Source: Flavobacterium sp. MFBS3-15
GTDB lineage: Bacteria; Bacteroidota; Bacteroidia; Flavobacteriales; Flavobacteriaceae
DNA length: 64,000 nucleotides
Direction of reading: 5' to 3'
Assembly (NCBI RefSeq): GCF_026107645.2
Contig: NZ_JAPCHV010000004.1
Location: forward strand, 109,139-173,138
Below, piece by piece: positions 42,656 to 51,399 of this stretch. Under the pieces are notes generated by a model. That model saw only the letters and a list, made by a program, of their open reading frames with translations, ran no database searches and was not told the DNA's origin. Numbering within the stretch: position 1 is the stretch's first letter; every line of letters begins with the position of its first letter. The position numbers were made by a program, and so were the translations under genes.

Positions 42656-43321
42656 ATGAAAATCCTTAAAGTACTATTGTTTACATCTCTGCTTGTGTTG
42701 CTTTGCGCTGCGGGAATGCGAAACCACGCCATTAAGTTATATACGCAAAGTGAGATTGCAATAGCAAACGATTCAGTAGATCCTATATGGGCTGAGGTGG
42801 ATTTTGAGGCATCCCAAATGCTCAATCGCATGGCGTATGCCGATACCGCCAACTTCATGCATGCCAAAATTTATCCCTGCGCGCGCTGTTTCCTGCGCCC
42901 TGAAGTGGCCGAAGCATTAGATAAGGCCAATGAGATCGCTAAAGATAAAGGTGTAAGGCTGGTCATTTATGATTGCTACCGGCCGTACCCGTTCCAGCAG
43001 GTAATGTATGACATCGTAAACGACCCGCGCTATGTGGCCCCGCCGGGCAAAGGCTCTAACCACAACCGTGGTGCGGCGGTGGATATTTCGCTGGCCGACG
43101 AGAGCGGGGAGCTGCTTGACATGGGTGGTGCATTTGACGATTTTTCCGAAATATCGCACTACAACAGCGACAATGTCTCAAAAATTGGCAGGAAAAACAG
43201 GAAGCTGCTGCGCAACATAATGAAAAAAGCGGGTTTTACCCCGCTTTCCAGTGAGTGGTGGCACTTCGATTATAAGAAAGTGCGCTATGAGACCGCAAGT
43301 TTTATTTGGGATTGCCGGTAG
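42656..43321 (+). CDS. D-alanyl-D-alanine dipeptidase (VanX/DdpX family)
   Basis: 221 residues with an N-terminal export signal (KILKVLLFTSLLVLLCAAG). The zinc motif S134-N-H136-N-R-G-A-A-V-D143 (SxHxxGxAxD) and E200-W-W-H203 match the VanX metal site and catalytic Glu. Y105-D-C-Y-R-P is the usual third motif. It cleaves D-Ala-D-Ala in the periplasm, probably for recycling or cell-wall breakdown. No other van-type gene is present, so a glycopeptide resistance role is not supported. Confidence 0.87.
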   Translation: MKILKVLLFTSLLVLLCAAGMRNHAIKLYTQSEIAIANDSVDPIWAEVDFEASQMLNRMAYADTANFMHAKIYPCARCFLRPEVAEALDKANEIAKDKGVRLVIYDCYRPYPFQQVMYDIVNDPRYVAPPGKGSNHNRGAAVDISLADESGELLDMGGAFDDFSEISHYNSDNVSKIGRKNRKLLRNIMKKAGFTPLSSEWWHFDYKKVRYETASFIWDCR

Positions 43322-43373
43322 TTTTAACAATAAAGAAAAGGAGCGTAATTCACATCTTTACGAAATTGTCCCG

Positions 43374-43381
43374 TATCTTTG
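43374..43381 (+). promoter_or_regulatory. Bacteroidota -7 element (TATCTTTG)
   Basis: TATCTTTG lies 18 bases before the ATG of the exonuclease gene at 43400, and likely drives the exonuclease-FAH-Hpt-cinA run. Confidence 0.4.
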
Positions 43382-43399
43382 TTTTCCTAATTTTTTTAT

Positions 43400-44176
43400 A
43401 TGGAACTGAAACTGCACAGGCCGATATGCTTTTTTGACCTGGAAACCACGGGTACCGACATCTGTAAGGACCGCATCGTGGAGATATCGATACTAAAGGT
43501 GTATCCGAACGGGAATAAGGAAAGCCGCACATGGCTGGTAAACCCCGAAAGGCCGATTCCGCCGCAAACTATAGCCTTTCATGGCATTACTGATGAGAAA
43601 GTGGCCAATGAACCTACATTTAAGGAACTCGCGCACCAGGTACACAATATCATAAAGGACTCTGATCTTGGCGGATATAACTCTGACCGCTTTGATATAC
43701 CGCTATTGGCAGAAGAATTGCTGAGGGCAGGGGTAGACTTTGATATGAAGAACCGTGTTTCGGTAGACGTACAGACCATCTTTCATAAGAAAGAAGAACG
43801 CACGCTTAGTGCTGCCTATAAGTTTTATTGCGGACAGATACTCGAAAATGCCCATAGTGCCGAGGCCGATACCAATGCTACCTACGAGATACTCAAGTCG
43901 CAACTTGACAGGTACGACGACCTTGAGAATGACATAAAATCGCTTGCCGAATATACAACCCGTAAAGTGAATGTGGATTTTGCCGGCTTTATTGCGAAAG
44001 ATAAGGATGGGGAAGAAATTTTTACCTTCGGGAAGCATAAAGGTGCAAAAGTAGAGAAGGTGCTGGACCAGGAGCCGGGCTACTATGGCTGGATCCAGAA
44101 TGCCGACTTTCCGCTGTATACTAAAAAAGTCTTAACGGCGATAAAACTCAGGAAATTAAATAATAAATTGGCTTAA
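43400..44176 (+). CDS. DnaQ-type 3'-5' exonuclease
   Basis: 258 residues. ExoI is CFFDLETTGTD with the metal-binding D13 and E15. GITDEKVANEPTFKELAHQV and GYNSDRFDIPLLAEEL form ExoII, and HSAEADTNATYEIL gives the HxxxxD of ExoIII. A C-terminal part (FTFGKHKGAKVEKVLDQEPGYYGWI) is a short domain often fused to Bacteroidota DnaQ proteins. It removes 3' nucleotides, acting in proofreading or DNA repair. The FAH gene begins 12 bases later. Confidence 0.88.
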   Translation: MELKLHRPICFFDLETTGTDICKDRIVEISILKVYPNGNKESRTWLVNPERPIPPQTIAFHGITDEKVANEPTFKELAHQVHNIIKDSDLGGYNSDRFDIPLLAEELLRAGVDFDMKNRVSVDVQTIFHKKEERTLSAAYKFYCGQILENAHSAEADTNATYEILKSQLDRYDDLENDIKSLAEYTTRKVNVDFAGFIAKDKDGEEIFTFGKHKGAKVEKVLDQEPGYYGWIQNADFPLYTKKVLTAIKLRKLNNKLA

Positions 44177-44188
44177 ATTCAGCACAGT

Positions 44189-44800
44189 ATGAAAATCATC
44201 TGCATTGGCAGGAATTATGCTAAGCACATTGAGGAACTACAGAACGAAAGGCCTGAAGAACCGGTTATTTTTATGAAGCCTGACACGGCGGTGGTGCAGA
44301 AGCAGTTCCCGTTCGTGATCCCGGAATTCAGCAGCGATGTGCACCACGAGGCAGAAGTTTTGGTAAAGATCAATAAGGTGGGTAAGTACATCGACGCAAA
44401 ATTTGCCCATAAATATTATGACGAGATAGGCTTGGGTATCGATTTTACGGCCCGTGACCTCCAGTCTAAACTGAAGGAAAAGGGGCTGCCGTGGGAAAAG
44501 GCAAAGGCGTTCGACGGTTCGGCTGTAGTGGGGGAATTTATCCATAAGTCGGAACTGGGCGACCTTAATTGTCTTGATTTTGAGCTGACAAACAATGAAG
44601 CAGTGGTGCAGCAGGGCAATACAGAAAGCATGCTTTGGAAAATAGATGAAATCATTGCTTATGTATCGCAGTATTTTACCCTCCGCACAGGCGACATCAT
44701 CTTTACAGGTACGCCCGAGGGTGTGGCAAAGGTGAATCCGGGCGATGTTTTGGAAGGGACTTTGCAGGGCAGGAAATTATTTAAGATACAGGTGAAATAA
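44189..44800 (+). CDS. Fumarylacetoacetate hydrolase family protein
   Basis: 203 residues, one FAH domain. The metal ligands are E54 and E56 (HHEAEVLVKI) and D85 (GLGIDFTARDLQ), with FTGTPEGV near the C-terminus. Family members hydrolyse beta-diketone or oxaloacetate-type compounds (FAHD1-like acylpyruvase activity). The substrate cannot be predicted. It shares its last base with the next ATG, so it is coupled to the Hpt gene. Confidence 0.85.
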   Translation: MKIICIGRNYAKHIEELQNERPEEPVIFMKPDTAVVQKQFPFVIPEFSSDVHHEAEVLVKINKVGKYIDAKFAHKYYDEIGLGIDFTARDLQSKLKEKGLPWEKAKAFDGSAVVGEFIHKSELGDLNCLDFELTNNEAVVQQGNTESMLWKIDEIIAYVSQYFTLRTGDIIFTGTPEGVAKVNPGDVLEGTLQGRKLFKIQVK

Positions 44801-45144
44801 TGGCAATTAATTACAACTTATCAAAGGTTTATGCGATCTCTGACAACGATGTGGAATTTGCCAGGCAAATCGTGGTGCTGTTTCTTGAGGAAGTTCCCGC
44901 CGAAATAAAAAATATAAAAAAAGGCTTTAAGGAAAAGGACTACACCAGGGTATATCATGCGGCGCATAAAATAAAGCCGACACTCGACCTGCTGGGTATG
45001 GACCTGGCGTATGAGGATGCGTTAGCAATAGAGTCATGGACCCGCGCCGAAGGCAAAAAGAAAGAGATAAAAGAAATTGTAAAAAGCCTTCGTGAACGTG
45101 TAAAGCTTACCGTAAAAGAACTCAGAAAAGATTATAGCCTCTAA
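44800..45144 (+). CDS. Histidine phosphotransfer (Hpt) domain protein
   Basis: 114 residues, a four-helix bundle. Phospho-acceptor H56 sits in [16 protein letters not shown], close to the family pattern (A/AHxLKGxxxxLG). The rest is helix-rich and lysine/glutamate-rich. It would relay phosphate between a hybrid kinase and a response regulator; neither is adjacent. Coupling to FAH and cinA by 1-base overlaps suggests only shared transcription. Confidence 0.8.
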   Translation: MAINYNLSKVYAISDNDVEFARQIVVLFLEEVPAEIKNIKKGFKEKDYTRVYHAAHKIKPTLDLLGMDLAYEDALAIESWTRAEGKKKEIKEIVKSLRERVKLTVKELRKDYSL

Positions 45145-46391
45145 TGAAAGCAGCCATAGTAACGGTGGGGGATGAGATACTCATCGGCCAGATTGTCGAC
45201 ACGAATTCCGGATATATTGCCAAAGCGCTCGATAAGATCGGGATTGGTGTATATGAAATGCTGTCCATCAGTGATGACAGGATGCACATACTCAGCACGC
45301 TTGCCTTTTTGCAAAACCGTGTGGATGTGGTAATCATTACCGGTGGCCTTGGGCCAACTAAAGACGATATCACTAAAGTTTCATTGTGCGAATACTTCGA
45401 TGACCACCTGGTGCGCGATGAGCAGGTGGAAGCCCATGTTATAGAGCTGTTTGAAAGGGTTACGGGAAGGACGGCGTCGCAAATCAACAAGGACCAGGCA
45501 TTGGTTCCGTCAAGGTGCAAAGTACTTTTCAATACAGCAGGTACCGCGCCGGGCATGTGGCTGGAAAAAGGCAACACGGTATTTGTGTCGCTCCCGGGGG
45601 TACCTTTCGAGATGAAGGGTATCATGGAAACCGCTGTAATACCGCATTTGGTGGAAAAATTCGAGCGGCCTTACATTATCCATAAAACAATACTGACCTA
45701 CGGGCAGGGCGAGAGCCATGTAGCAGAGCGCATCGAGGAATGGGAAGACAGCCTGCCGGACTTCATAAAGCTGGCCTACCTGCCGAGTCCCGGCCGCGTA
45801 AGGCTAAGGCTCAGCGCCAGGGGAACCGATGAAAATGCCCTGAAACAACGCCTTGCCGAAGAGACAGAAAAACTCAACGCGCTGATAGGTGACATCATCG
45901 TAGGGTTTGAAGAAGATGACACGATTGAAGTGGTGCTCGGGCGGCTCCTGGCCGAAAAAGGAATGACCATTGCCACTGCCGAAAGCTGCACAGGAGGCAG
46001 GATAGCACAGATGCTGACCGCTGCTCCGGGCTCGTCGGCCTATTTTAAAGGCAGTGCGGTAACCTATGCAACATCATCGAAAGTCGCCGTACTGGGTATC
46101 CCTCAGGAACTTATTGATCAACATTCCGTGGTAAGCAGCGAAGTAGCCGAAGCGATGGCTAAAGCGGCAAGGAAGGTTTTTGATGCTGATTATGCGATTG
46201 CGACCACGGGTAATGCGGGTCCTGCAAAAGGTGATGCTGATGCCGAAGTAGGCACCGTTTATATCGGTATAGCAACGCCTGATACCGTGTACAGCGAAAA
46301 ATACAACCTGGGCCAGCCACGTGAAAAAGTGATTGAAAGGGCAGCAAACAAAGGGCTCGAAAAAATTTATAAGGAAATTTTAAAAAACTGA
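45144..46391 (+). CDS. cinA: CinA-family protein (NMN deamidase/ADP-ribose pyrophosphatase type)
   Basis: 415 residues. The N-terminal MoCF-like domain starts [20 protein letters not shown] and has [14 protein letters not shown]. The C-terminal CinA domain has [18 protein letters not shown] and [21 protein letters not shown], the latter containing the NMN-deamidase active-site region. It is associated with pyridine nucleotide recycling and, historically, competence. Its ATG overlaps the Hpt stop. Confidence 0.92.
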   Translation: MKAAIVTVGDEILIGQIVDTNSGYIAKALDKIGIGVYEMLSISDDRMHILSTLAFLQNRVDVVIITGGLGPTKDDITKVSLCEYFDDHLVRDEQVEAHVIELFERVTGRTASQINKDQALVPSRCKVLFNTAGTAPGMWLEKGNTVFVSLPGVPFEMKGIMETAVIPHLVEKFERPYIIHKTILTYGQGESHVAERIEEWEDSLPDFIKLAYLPSPGRVRLRLSARGTDENALKQRLAEETEKLNALIGDIIVGFEEDDTIEVVLGRLLAEKGMTIATAESCTGGRIAQMLTAAPGSSAYFKGSAVTYATSSKVAVLGIPQELIDQHSVVSSEVAEAMAKAARKVFDADYAIATTGNAGPAKGDADAEVGTVYIGIATPDTVYSEKYNLGQPREKVIERAANKGLEKIYKEILKN

Positions 46392-46400
46392 TTGATTGTG

Positions 46401-46432
46401 TTTGCGTAATACTTTTATTTTTTGTTTCTTTG
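46401..46432 (+). promoter_or_regulatory. Promoter of the rpmB operon (TTTG-N20-TTTCTTTG)
   Basis: TTTG at 46401-46404 and TTTCTTTG at 46425-46432 are 20 bases apart, one mismatch from TAnnTTTG. Transcription would start near 46440, about 30 bases before rpmB. Confidence 0.55.
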
Positions 46433-46470
46433 CACCCTGATTTTGAATAACGATATAAAAGCGAGAAATA

Positions 46471-46707
46471 ATGTCAAGAGTTTGTGCCCTTACAGGTAAG
46501 AAAGCGATGGTAGGAAACAATGTTTCCCACGCTATGAACAAAACTAAAAGGAAATTTAGTGTAAACTTAGTGAAGAAGCGTTTCTACCTTCCTGAAGAAG
46601 ACAGGTGGATAACTCTAAGGGTAGCCGCTTCTACTATCAAAACGATTAACAAAAACGGTATTGCCGCGGTTTTGAAAGAAGCCAAAGCTAACGGATTCAT
46701 TAAATAA
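46471..46707 (+). CDS. rpmB: Large-subunit ribosomal protein bL28
   Basis: 78 residues. [20 protein letters not shown] is the family N-terminus, with [17 protein letters not shown] and the C-terminal [18 protein letters not shown]. It binds 23S rRNA near the exit tunnel. First gene of rpmB-rpmG-DUF4295. Confidence 0.97.
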   Translation: MSRVCALTGKKAMVGNNVSHAMNKTKRKFSVNLVKKRFYLPEEDRWITLRVAASTIKTINKNGIAAVLKEAKANGFIK

Positions 46708-46734
46708 TCCCGGCCGGATAAATATATAAGCACG

Positions 46735-46917
46735 ATGGCAAAGAAAGGCAACAGAATCCAGGTAATTTTAGAATGTACTGAGCACAAGACATCTGGTGTT
46801 CCGGGTACTTCAAGGTATATTACTACCAAAAACAAAAAGAACACTCCGGACAGGCTTGAAATCAAGAAATTCAACCCTATCCTTAAGCGAGTGACTGTTC
46901 ATAAAGAAATTAAATAA
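46735..46917 (+). CDS. rpmG: Large-subunit ribosomal protein bL33
   Basis: 60 residues. [17 protein letters not shown] and [22 protein letters not shown] are the L33 core. Only one cysteine is present (ECTEHK), so this is the zinc-free form. It binds 23S rRNA near the E site. It lies 27 bases after rpmB and 9 bases before the next gene. Confidence 0.96.
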
Positions 46918-46926
46918 TCAAGAGTC

Positions 46927-47079
46927 ATGGCAAAGAAAACCGTAGCGTCACTACAGACATCTTCAAAGAGGTTAACTAAAGCTATCAAAATGGTAAAATC
47001 GCCTAAAACAGGTGCTTATACTTTTGTTGAGAGCGTTATGACTCCTGAAGAAGTGGATACGTTTCTTAAGAAGAAATAA
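46927..47079 (+). CDS. DUF4295-type Bacteroidota ribosomal protein (bL38-like)
   Basis: 50 residues: basic N-terminus AKKTVASLQTSSKRLTKA, then YTFVESVMTPEEVDTFLKKK. This short lysine-rich protein is a constant third gene after rpmB-rpmG in Bacteroidota. As I recall it was assigned as an extra 50S component in Flavobacterium ribosome structures; I give that from memory. The 9-base gap to rpmG and shared terminator support one operon. Confidence 0.85.
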   Translation: MAKKTVASLQTSSKRLTKAIKMVKSPKTGAYTFVESVMTPEEVDTFLKKK

Positions 47080-47099
47080 TTATCCCGAACCATATATAG

Positions 47100-47136
47100 A
47101 AAAGCTACTTTCAGATAAAGAAAGTAGCTTTTTTAT
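47100..47136 (+). terminator. Terminator of the rpmB operon
   Basis: AAAAGCTACTTTC (47100-47112) and GAAAGTAGCTTTT (47120-47132) are exact arms, followed by TT. It separates the ribosomal genes from ftsY. Confidence 0.85.
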
Positions 47137-47174
47137 TTTCTATATTTACCACTGGAAACAGACTATTTGCAACT

Positions 47175-48128
47175 ATGAACTTTTTTAAGAAAATATTTTC
47201 TTCTGAAAAGAAGGAAACACTGGACAAAGGCCTCGAAAAAACAAAAACATCCTTCTTTTCCAAGCTTTCCAAAGCCGTAGCCGGAAAATCAAAAGTAGAT
47301 GATGAGGTACTGGATAACCTTGAGGAGATCCTTGTGTCCTCGGATGTCGGTGTAAATACTACCCTTAAGGTCATTGAGCGTATTGAGGAGCGTGTGTCAC
47401 GGGACAAATACCTTGGTACCGATGAACTCAACCAGATATTGCGCGAAGAAATCGCGGGCCTGCTGTCGGAAACCAATTCCGGAGAGGCAACAGAATTTGA
47501 TGTGCCTGCCAACAAGAAGCCATACGTTTTGATGGTTGTTGGTGTGAATGGTGTAGGCAAGACCACGACCATAGGCAAGCTGGCCTACCAGTTCAAAAAA
47601 GCAGGACATAATGTAGTGCTTGGTGCAGCCGATACCTTCAGGGCGGCTGCCATCGACCAGCTGCAGATATGGGCGGACAGGGTAGGGGTTCCTATAGTTC
47701 GCCAGCAGATGGGAAGCGACCCGGCTTCGGTGGCGTTTGACACCTTGCAAAGCGCCGTAAGCCAGAATGCCGATGTGGTTATCATTGATACTGCAGGCCG
47801 CCTTCACAATAAGATCAACCTGATGAACGAACTTACCAAAGTGAAAAAGGTGATGCAGAAGGTCATTCCCGATGCGCCTCACGACGTACTTTTAGTACTT
47901 GACGGTTCTACGGGGCAAAATGCCTTCGAGCAGGCTAAGCAATTCACTGCCGCCACCGAAGTGAGCTGCCTTGCTGTTACCAAACTCGACGGCACAGCCA
48001 AGGGTGGTGTTGTTATCGGCATCTCCGACCAGTTCCAAATCCCTGTTAAATATATTGGCGTAGGCGAAGGCATCGAAGACCTACAGGTATTTAATAAGCA
48101 TGAATTTGTGGATTCGTTCTTTAAGTAA
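47175..48128 (+). CDS. ftsY: Signal recognition particle receptor FtsY
   Basis: 317 residues, without the long acidic A domain of E. coli, which is normal in this phylum. The N-domain helices are followed by the GTPase G-domain: GVNGVGKTTT (G1), AADTFRAAA, DTAGRLH (G3), TKLDGTAKGG (G4) and the family end YIGVGEGIEDLQVF. It docks ribosomes carrying nascent membrane proteins at the membrane. Its stop overlaps the next ATG (TAATG). Confidence 0.95.
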   Translation: MNFFKKIFSSEKKETLDKGLEKTKTSFFSKLSKAVAGKSKVDDEVLDNLEEILVSSDVGVNTTLKVIERIEERVSRDKYLGTDELNQILREEIAGLLSETNSGEATEFDVPANKKPYVLMVVGVNGVGKTTTIGKLAYQFKKAGHNVVLGAADTFRAAAIDQLQIWADRVGVPIVRQQMGSDPASVAFDTLQSAVSQNADVVIIDTAGRLHNKINLMNELTKVKKVMQKVIPDAPHDVLLVLDGSTGQNAFEQAKQFTAATEVSCLAVTKLDGTAKGGVVIGISDQFQIPVKYIGVGEGIEDLQVFNKHEFVDSFFK

Positions 48129-48451
48129 TGCAGCAAAGGGACAGAAAAATAATTGCCATTGTTGTTTTGGTGATAGCTATAATCCAGCTTTTAATTGTAG
48201 CTGTGCGATATTTGCAATCATGCTATAACCTAAGTAATCCTTTAATTCCGGATAGCCTGTTGACGGGTATCCGGAATTATAGTTTTGTTATGATGGGTTG
48301 CTATTTTGTAGTGATAGTGTTGATGGCAATCTACCTGAAAACTAAAAAGCTGTTTTGGGTGTTTCTCATCAGTTCCGTACTTATACTCTCAGGAGTATCA
48401 TTGTTTACACTGCAAATTCAGAACTATTTCATGAATCATTTGCTTTCTTAG
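48128..48451 (+). CDS. Small membrane protein of unknown function, three TM segments
   Basis: 107 residues. Three hydrophobic segments (about 8-27, 53-71, 78-98) with a short soluble loop. The start is coupled to the ftsY stop, so it is cotranscribed. Its last 4 bases overlap the convergent serine hydrolase. No family is recognised. Confidence 0.6.
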   Translation: MQQRDRKIIAIVVLVIAIIQLLIVAVRYLQSCYNLSNPLIPDSLLTGIRNYSFVMMGCYFVVIVLMAIYLKTKKLFWVFLISSVLILSGVSLFTLQIQNYFMNHLLS

Positions 48452-49521
48452 TCGATCACAGCACTAATCTTCTCCCACAAGTCTTCATCAAACCCGGATA
48501 GCGCCCAATTCTCCTCATCGGCGGCATCGCCCATACGGATGATCACCATTTTTTTAGAAGGGATCACGTAAATTTTCTGGTCGTTTTTGCCTAAAGCCAT
48601 ATACATATCGGCCGGGGCGGTAGGAATAAGTTCGCCATTGAATTCAAACTGCGTTTGCGGCATGTGGTAGCTTTCCTTTCCATTAAGCCACCATAGGTAC
48701 CCGTATGACTTATTGATGTTCTGAGAGGTAGTTGTCGCATCGGAAAAATAACCGGCATTGATGATTTGCTGGTTTTTCCATTTTCCGTTATTCAAAGCAA
48801 GCAATCCAAATCGGGCCATGCTGCGGGCAGTGCTCCAGTATACGCTAAGGTCTTCACCGCTTTCCAGCCAGGTTCCTGTCATGCCCAGCGGTGTTTTTAT
48901 TTTGGCTGTAAAATAGTCGTTCCAGCTTTGGCCTGTAGCTTCGGCAACCACATCCTGCAATTTTACATACACATTGTGGTAAGCCCAGCGTGTGCCGGCA
49001 TCGGCTTTGTATTCCAGGTTTGCAGGCGATACGTCATCACCATTGGCGTCATCCAGACCGGAGGTCATGGTAAGCAGGTGGCGGTTGGTTATAAGGTTTT
49101 CTTTTGCCAATGGTGCACTTGTCCAGCCTGTACCCAAATAATCCGAGACCTTGTCATTGATATCCAAAAAACCTTCCTGTTCAGCTATGCCGGTAACGGT
49201 AGCGGTCAGGGTTTTTCCGGCACTTGCCCAATACCATGGCGTTGTGGCCGTATGGCCGTTAAAGTATTCCTCCATCACGATTCGGCCATTGACGAGTATA
49301 ATGAATGAGCGGCTGTGTTTTAGCTCAAGGTAATCCAGCAAAGGCTGGACAGCAGCCTCATTCCAATTAAGCGTTGCCCTGTCTTTGGTTTCCCATACAT
49401 CCGTGCCGTTATCGGGGAAGTACATGGCTTCGGTATCGGGGTTTTCTTGGGGTGTTTCACTATCAGAAGAACTGCAACCTACAGTAATCACGGTCAGCAG
49501 GAACAGGAAAGTTTTTTTCAT
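48448..49521 (-). CDS. Lipoprotein serine hydrolase (beta-lactamase/penicillin-binding-like)
   Basis: 357 residues. Lipobox VGC at C16, then a serine-rich linker. The SxxK nucleophile motif is S100-A-G-K103 (YWASAGKTLTA) and the YxN-like motif is in RWAYHNVYVKL. AEEDLWEKI ends the chain. The overall order matches class C beta-lactamase-related esterases/peptidases of the Bacteroidota. It is anchored to a membrane and acts on a D-amino-acid peptide or ester; a true beta-lactamase role is not shown. Confidence 0.82.
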   Translation of the reverse strand: MKKTFLFLLTVITVGCSSSDSETPQENPDTEAMYFPDNGTDVWETKDRATLNWNEAAVQPLLDYLELKHSRSFIILVNGRIVMEEYFNGHTATTPWYWASAGKTLTATVTGIAEQEGFLDINDKVSDYLGTGWTSAPLAKENLITNRHLLTMTSGLDDANGDDVSPANLEYKADAGTRWAYHNVYVKLQDVVAEATGQSWNDYFTAKIKTPLGMTGTWLESGEDLSVYWSTARSMARFGLLALNNGKWKNQQIINAGYFSDATTTSQNINKSYGYLWWLNGKESYHMPQTQFEFNGELIPTAPADMYMALGKNDQKIYVIPSKKMVIIRMGDAADEENWALSGFDEDLWEKISAVID

Positions 49522-49610
49522 GGCTTGTTTTTCTCTTAGACTTTAAAAGTATAAAATAGTTTAAACCGTTGATCGAAATATTGAGTAATTTTACGCTTCA
49601 AATTAAGAGG

Positions 49611-50024
49611 ATGAAAAAGTTGATATTGCTGCTGGTTTTAATTACTGCAGTTTCGTGCGGTAAGGTATCGGAAGATAACTTAAAACACCTGAACGGCTAC
49701 TGGGAAATACAGGAGGTCGTGATGCCGGATGGCTCACATAAAGATTATAAGGTAAACCCAACTATCGATTATTTCGAGCTGAAAGGCAAGGAGGGCTTCC
49801 GTAAAAAAGTGATGCCGCAATTTGACGGTAAATACCTGGCAAATGACGTTTCGGAAAAGATCGTTATTGCCGAAAAAGAAGGAAAGACTTTTATTGGCTA
49901 CACTACGCAATATGCGAAATGGGAAGAAGAAATATTATCATTGGATGAAGACGAACTTGTTGTTAAGAACAACCACGATATGGAGTATCATTATAAGAGA
50001 GCAGAACCTTTTACAGTAAAATAA
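49611..50024 (+). CDS. Lipoprotein of unknown function
   Basis: 137 residues from ATG 49611. The signal KKLILLLVLITAVSC has a lipobox (AVSC). The mature part starts NLKHLNGYWEIQEVVMPDG, a lipocalin-like beginning, and continues beta-rich to HYKRAEPF. The phrase NGYWEI suggests a small beta-barrel that binds a ligand. The stop overlaps the ATG of the next gene, so it is coupled to the DUF721 gene. Confidence 0.65.
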   Translation: MKKLILLLVLITAVSCGKVSEDNLKHLNGYWEIQEVVMPDGSHKDYKVNPTIDYFELKGKEGFRKKVMPQFDGKYLANDVSEKIVIAEKEGKTFIGYTTQYAKWEEEILSLDEDELVVKNNHDMEYHYKRAEPFTVK

Positions 50025-50320
50025 TGGCAAAGCGGCTGAACGGGGAAAATAGCATAAGCGACGTGCTGAAGGAATTCATGCAGGCCAACAACCTGCAGTC
50101 CGGCATGGACAAGATCGATGTGCGCGATGCCTGGAAGAACCTCATGGGCAATGGCGTGAATAACTACACGCGCGATGTAATGCTTAAAGGTACGACGCTG
50201 TATGTAGAACTGACATCGGCGGTACTTCGCGAAGAGCTGAGCTATGGCAAGGAAAAGATCGTAAAGATGATCAATGAAGAACTGAAAAGGGAAGTGGTAA
50301 CGACTGTTGTACTTAGATAA
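50024..50320 (+). CDS. DUF721 (DciA-like) protein
   Basis: 98 residues. ISDVLKEFMQANNL and VRDAWKNLMGNGVNNYTRDVMLKGTTLYVELTSAVLREELSYGKEKIVKMIN is the DUF721 core. The family includes DciA, which loads the replicative helicase DnaB in bacteria without DnaC. That assignment fits here because no dnaC-like gene is seen. It is cotranscribed with the preceding lipoprotein gene and followed by a terminator. Confidence 0.78.
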   Translation: MAKRLNGENSISDVLKEFMQANNLQSGMDKIDVRDAWKNLMGNGVNNYTRDVMLKGTTLYVELTSAVLREELSYGKEKIVKMINEELKREVVTTVVLR

Positions 50321-50327
50321 ATAAAAA

Positions 50328-50352
50328 AATGCCGCTCAAAAAGCGGCATTTT
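50328..50352. terminator. Bidirectional terminator
   Basis: AATGCCGCT (50328-50336) pairs with AGCGGCATT (50342-50350) across CAAAA, A-run upstream and TTT downstream. It serves the DUF721 gene and the leftward ndk. Confidence 0.75.
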
Positions 50353-50378
50353 CATATAGTGTGTTTGCTTGTCCTGTA

Positions 50379-50798
50379 TTAGAACTGCTCCCTGCCTGCA
50401 AAATGGAAAGCGCTTTCGATAGCGGCATTCTCATCGCTGTCAGAACCGTGAACGGCATTCTCGCCCACAGATTTAGCATATTTTTTACGGATAGTGCCTT
50501 CGGCAGCATCAGCAGGGTTAGTAGCGCCGATAAGCGTCCTGAAATCCTCAACAGCGTTTTCTTTTTCAAGGATGGCAGCTACGATTGGACCCCTTGACAT
50601 GAATTCAACAAGTTCGCCGTAGAAAGGCCTTGCACTGTGAACAGCGTAAAATGCCTGTGCGTCAGCAACTGTAAGCTGCGTAAGCTTTAGAGATACGATC
50701 CTGAATCCTGCTTCAGATATCATTGATAAAATACCGCCGATGTGTCCGCCTTCAACAGCATCCGGCTTGATCATTGTAAATGTCCTGTTAGTAGCCAT
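50379..50798 (-). CDS. ndk: Nucleoside diphosphate kinase
   Basis: 139 residues from ATG 50798, beginning [21 protein letters not shown]. The phospho-accepting H117 lies in [12 protein letters not shown], and [16 protein letters not shown] is the nucleotide-binding Kpn-loop region. It moves phosphate from ATP to other NDPs. It is downstream of the toxin-antitoxin pair, with 52 bases between. Confidence 0.95.
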   Translation of the reverse strand: MATNRTFTMIKPDAVEGGHIGGILSMISEAGFRIVSLKLTQLTVADAQAFYAVHSARPFYGELVEFMSRGPIVAAILEKENAVEDFRTLIGATNPADAAEGTIRKKYAKSVGENAVHGSDSDENAAIESAFHFAGREQF

Positions 50799-50850
50799 AG
50801 TCTTTTTTAAAATTTGGTGCAAAAATAATCGTTTTTACATCAAATCCATA

Positions 50851-51144
50851 TTATTTACTAGGTTTCTTTTTAGGATTTTGCGAAGTGTGGAAAACTGCTG
50901 CTATAATTACAATGTCATCAACGATTTCGTAAATGATAATATATGGAAATACCGATAGCTTAAGCTCCCTCAGATTTTTAGATTTTACAGGGAACAGATA
51001 TGGGTCTAACAAAATGTATCTGACAGCATTCTTGAATTCGATAAAAAATCGTAAGCCAAGATCATGTTGTTGTGATTCGTAGTAGTAAAAAGCATCATTG
51101 ATATGAATTTGGGCTACACGCGAGATAACCTCTTTAAAAGCCAT
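50851..51144 (-). CDS. ParE/RelE-family toxin
   Basis: 97 residues. VAQIHINDAFYYYESQQHDLGLRFF begins the fold; LDPYLFPVKSKNLRELKLSVFPYIIIYEIVDDIVIIAAVFHTSQNP is the C-terminal ParE/RelE core, with the conserved R/K and H-T at the end. Members poison gyrase or cleave mRNA. Its start overlaps the antitoxin end by 11 bases, the usual coupled order. Confidence 0.85.
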   Translation of the reverse strand: MAFKEVISRVAQIHINDAFYYYESQQHDLGLRFFIEFKNAVRYILLDPYLFPVKSKNLRELKLSVFPYIIIYEIVDDIVIIAAVFHTSQNPKKKPSK

Positions 51145-51364
51145 ATTTCTTTTTCATATGTGCTTCAAAGTCTTCTAAAGACATTCCTGTTGAGGGATCC
51201 CTAAAATATTCTTCCCTGCTTTCCATTGCGATTGATAGTTGCTCATCGGTAATGGAAATTCTTTCCGATCCAGAGAGAACATAGTTTATCCTTTCCAGTA
51301 TCTCCGGATCATCAACCTTATCGATGGCCATCTTTAAGCGTTCTTTTTCTTTAGCGATATTCAT
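51134..51364 (-). CDS. Antitoxin of a type II module
   Basis: 76 residues, first gene of the pair. An N-terminal helical region (AKEKERLKMAIDKVDDPEILERI) is followed by the flexible C-terminal segment EEYFRDPSTGMSLEDFEAHM, typical of antitoxins that wrap the ParE toxin. No ribbon-helix-helix motif is obvious, so promoter control may need the complex. Overlap with the toxin gene fixes the expression ratio. Confidence 0.8.
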   Translation of the reverse strand: MNIAKEKERLKMAIDKVDDPEILERINYVLSGSERISITDEQLSIAMESREEYFRDPSTGMSLEDFEAHMKKKYGF

Positions 51365-51399
51365 GGCGTATAATTTATTCCATAAATGTACAAAAATTA

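Noticed and set aside
42656..43321. Glycopeptide resistance (vanX) locus
   Set aside because: Only the dipeptidase is present; no ligase, dehydrogenase or sensor genes accompany it.
48448..49521. A beta-lactamase resistance gene
   Set aside because: SxxK and YxN-like motifs are shared by many esterases and peptidases, and no further lactamase-specific motif is evident.
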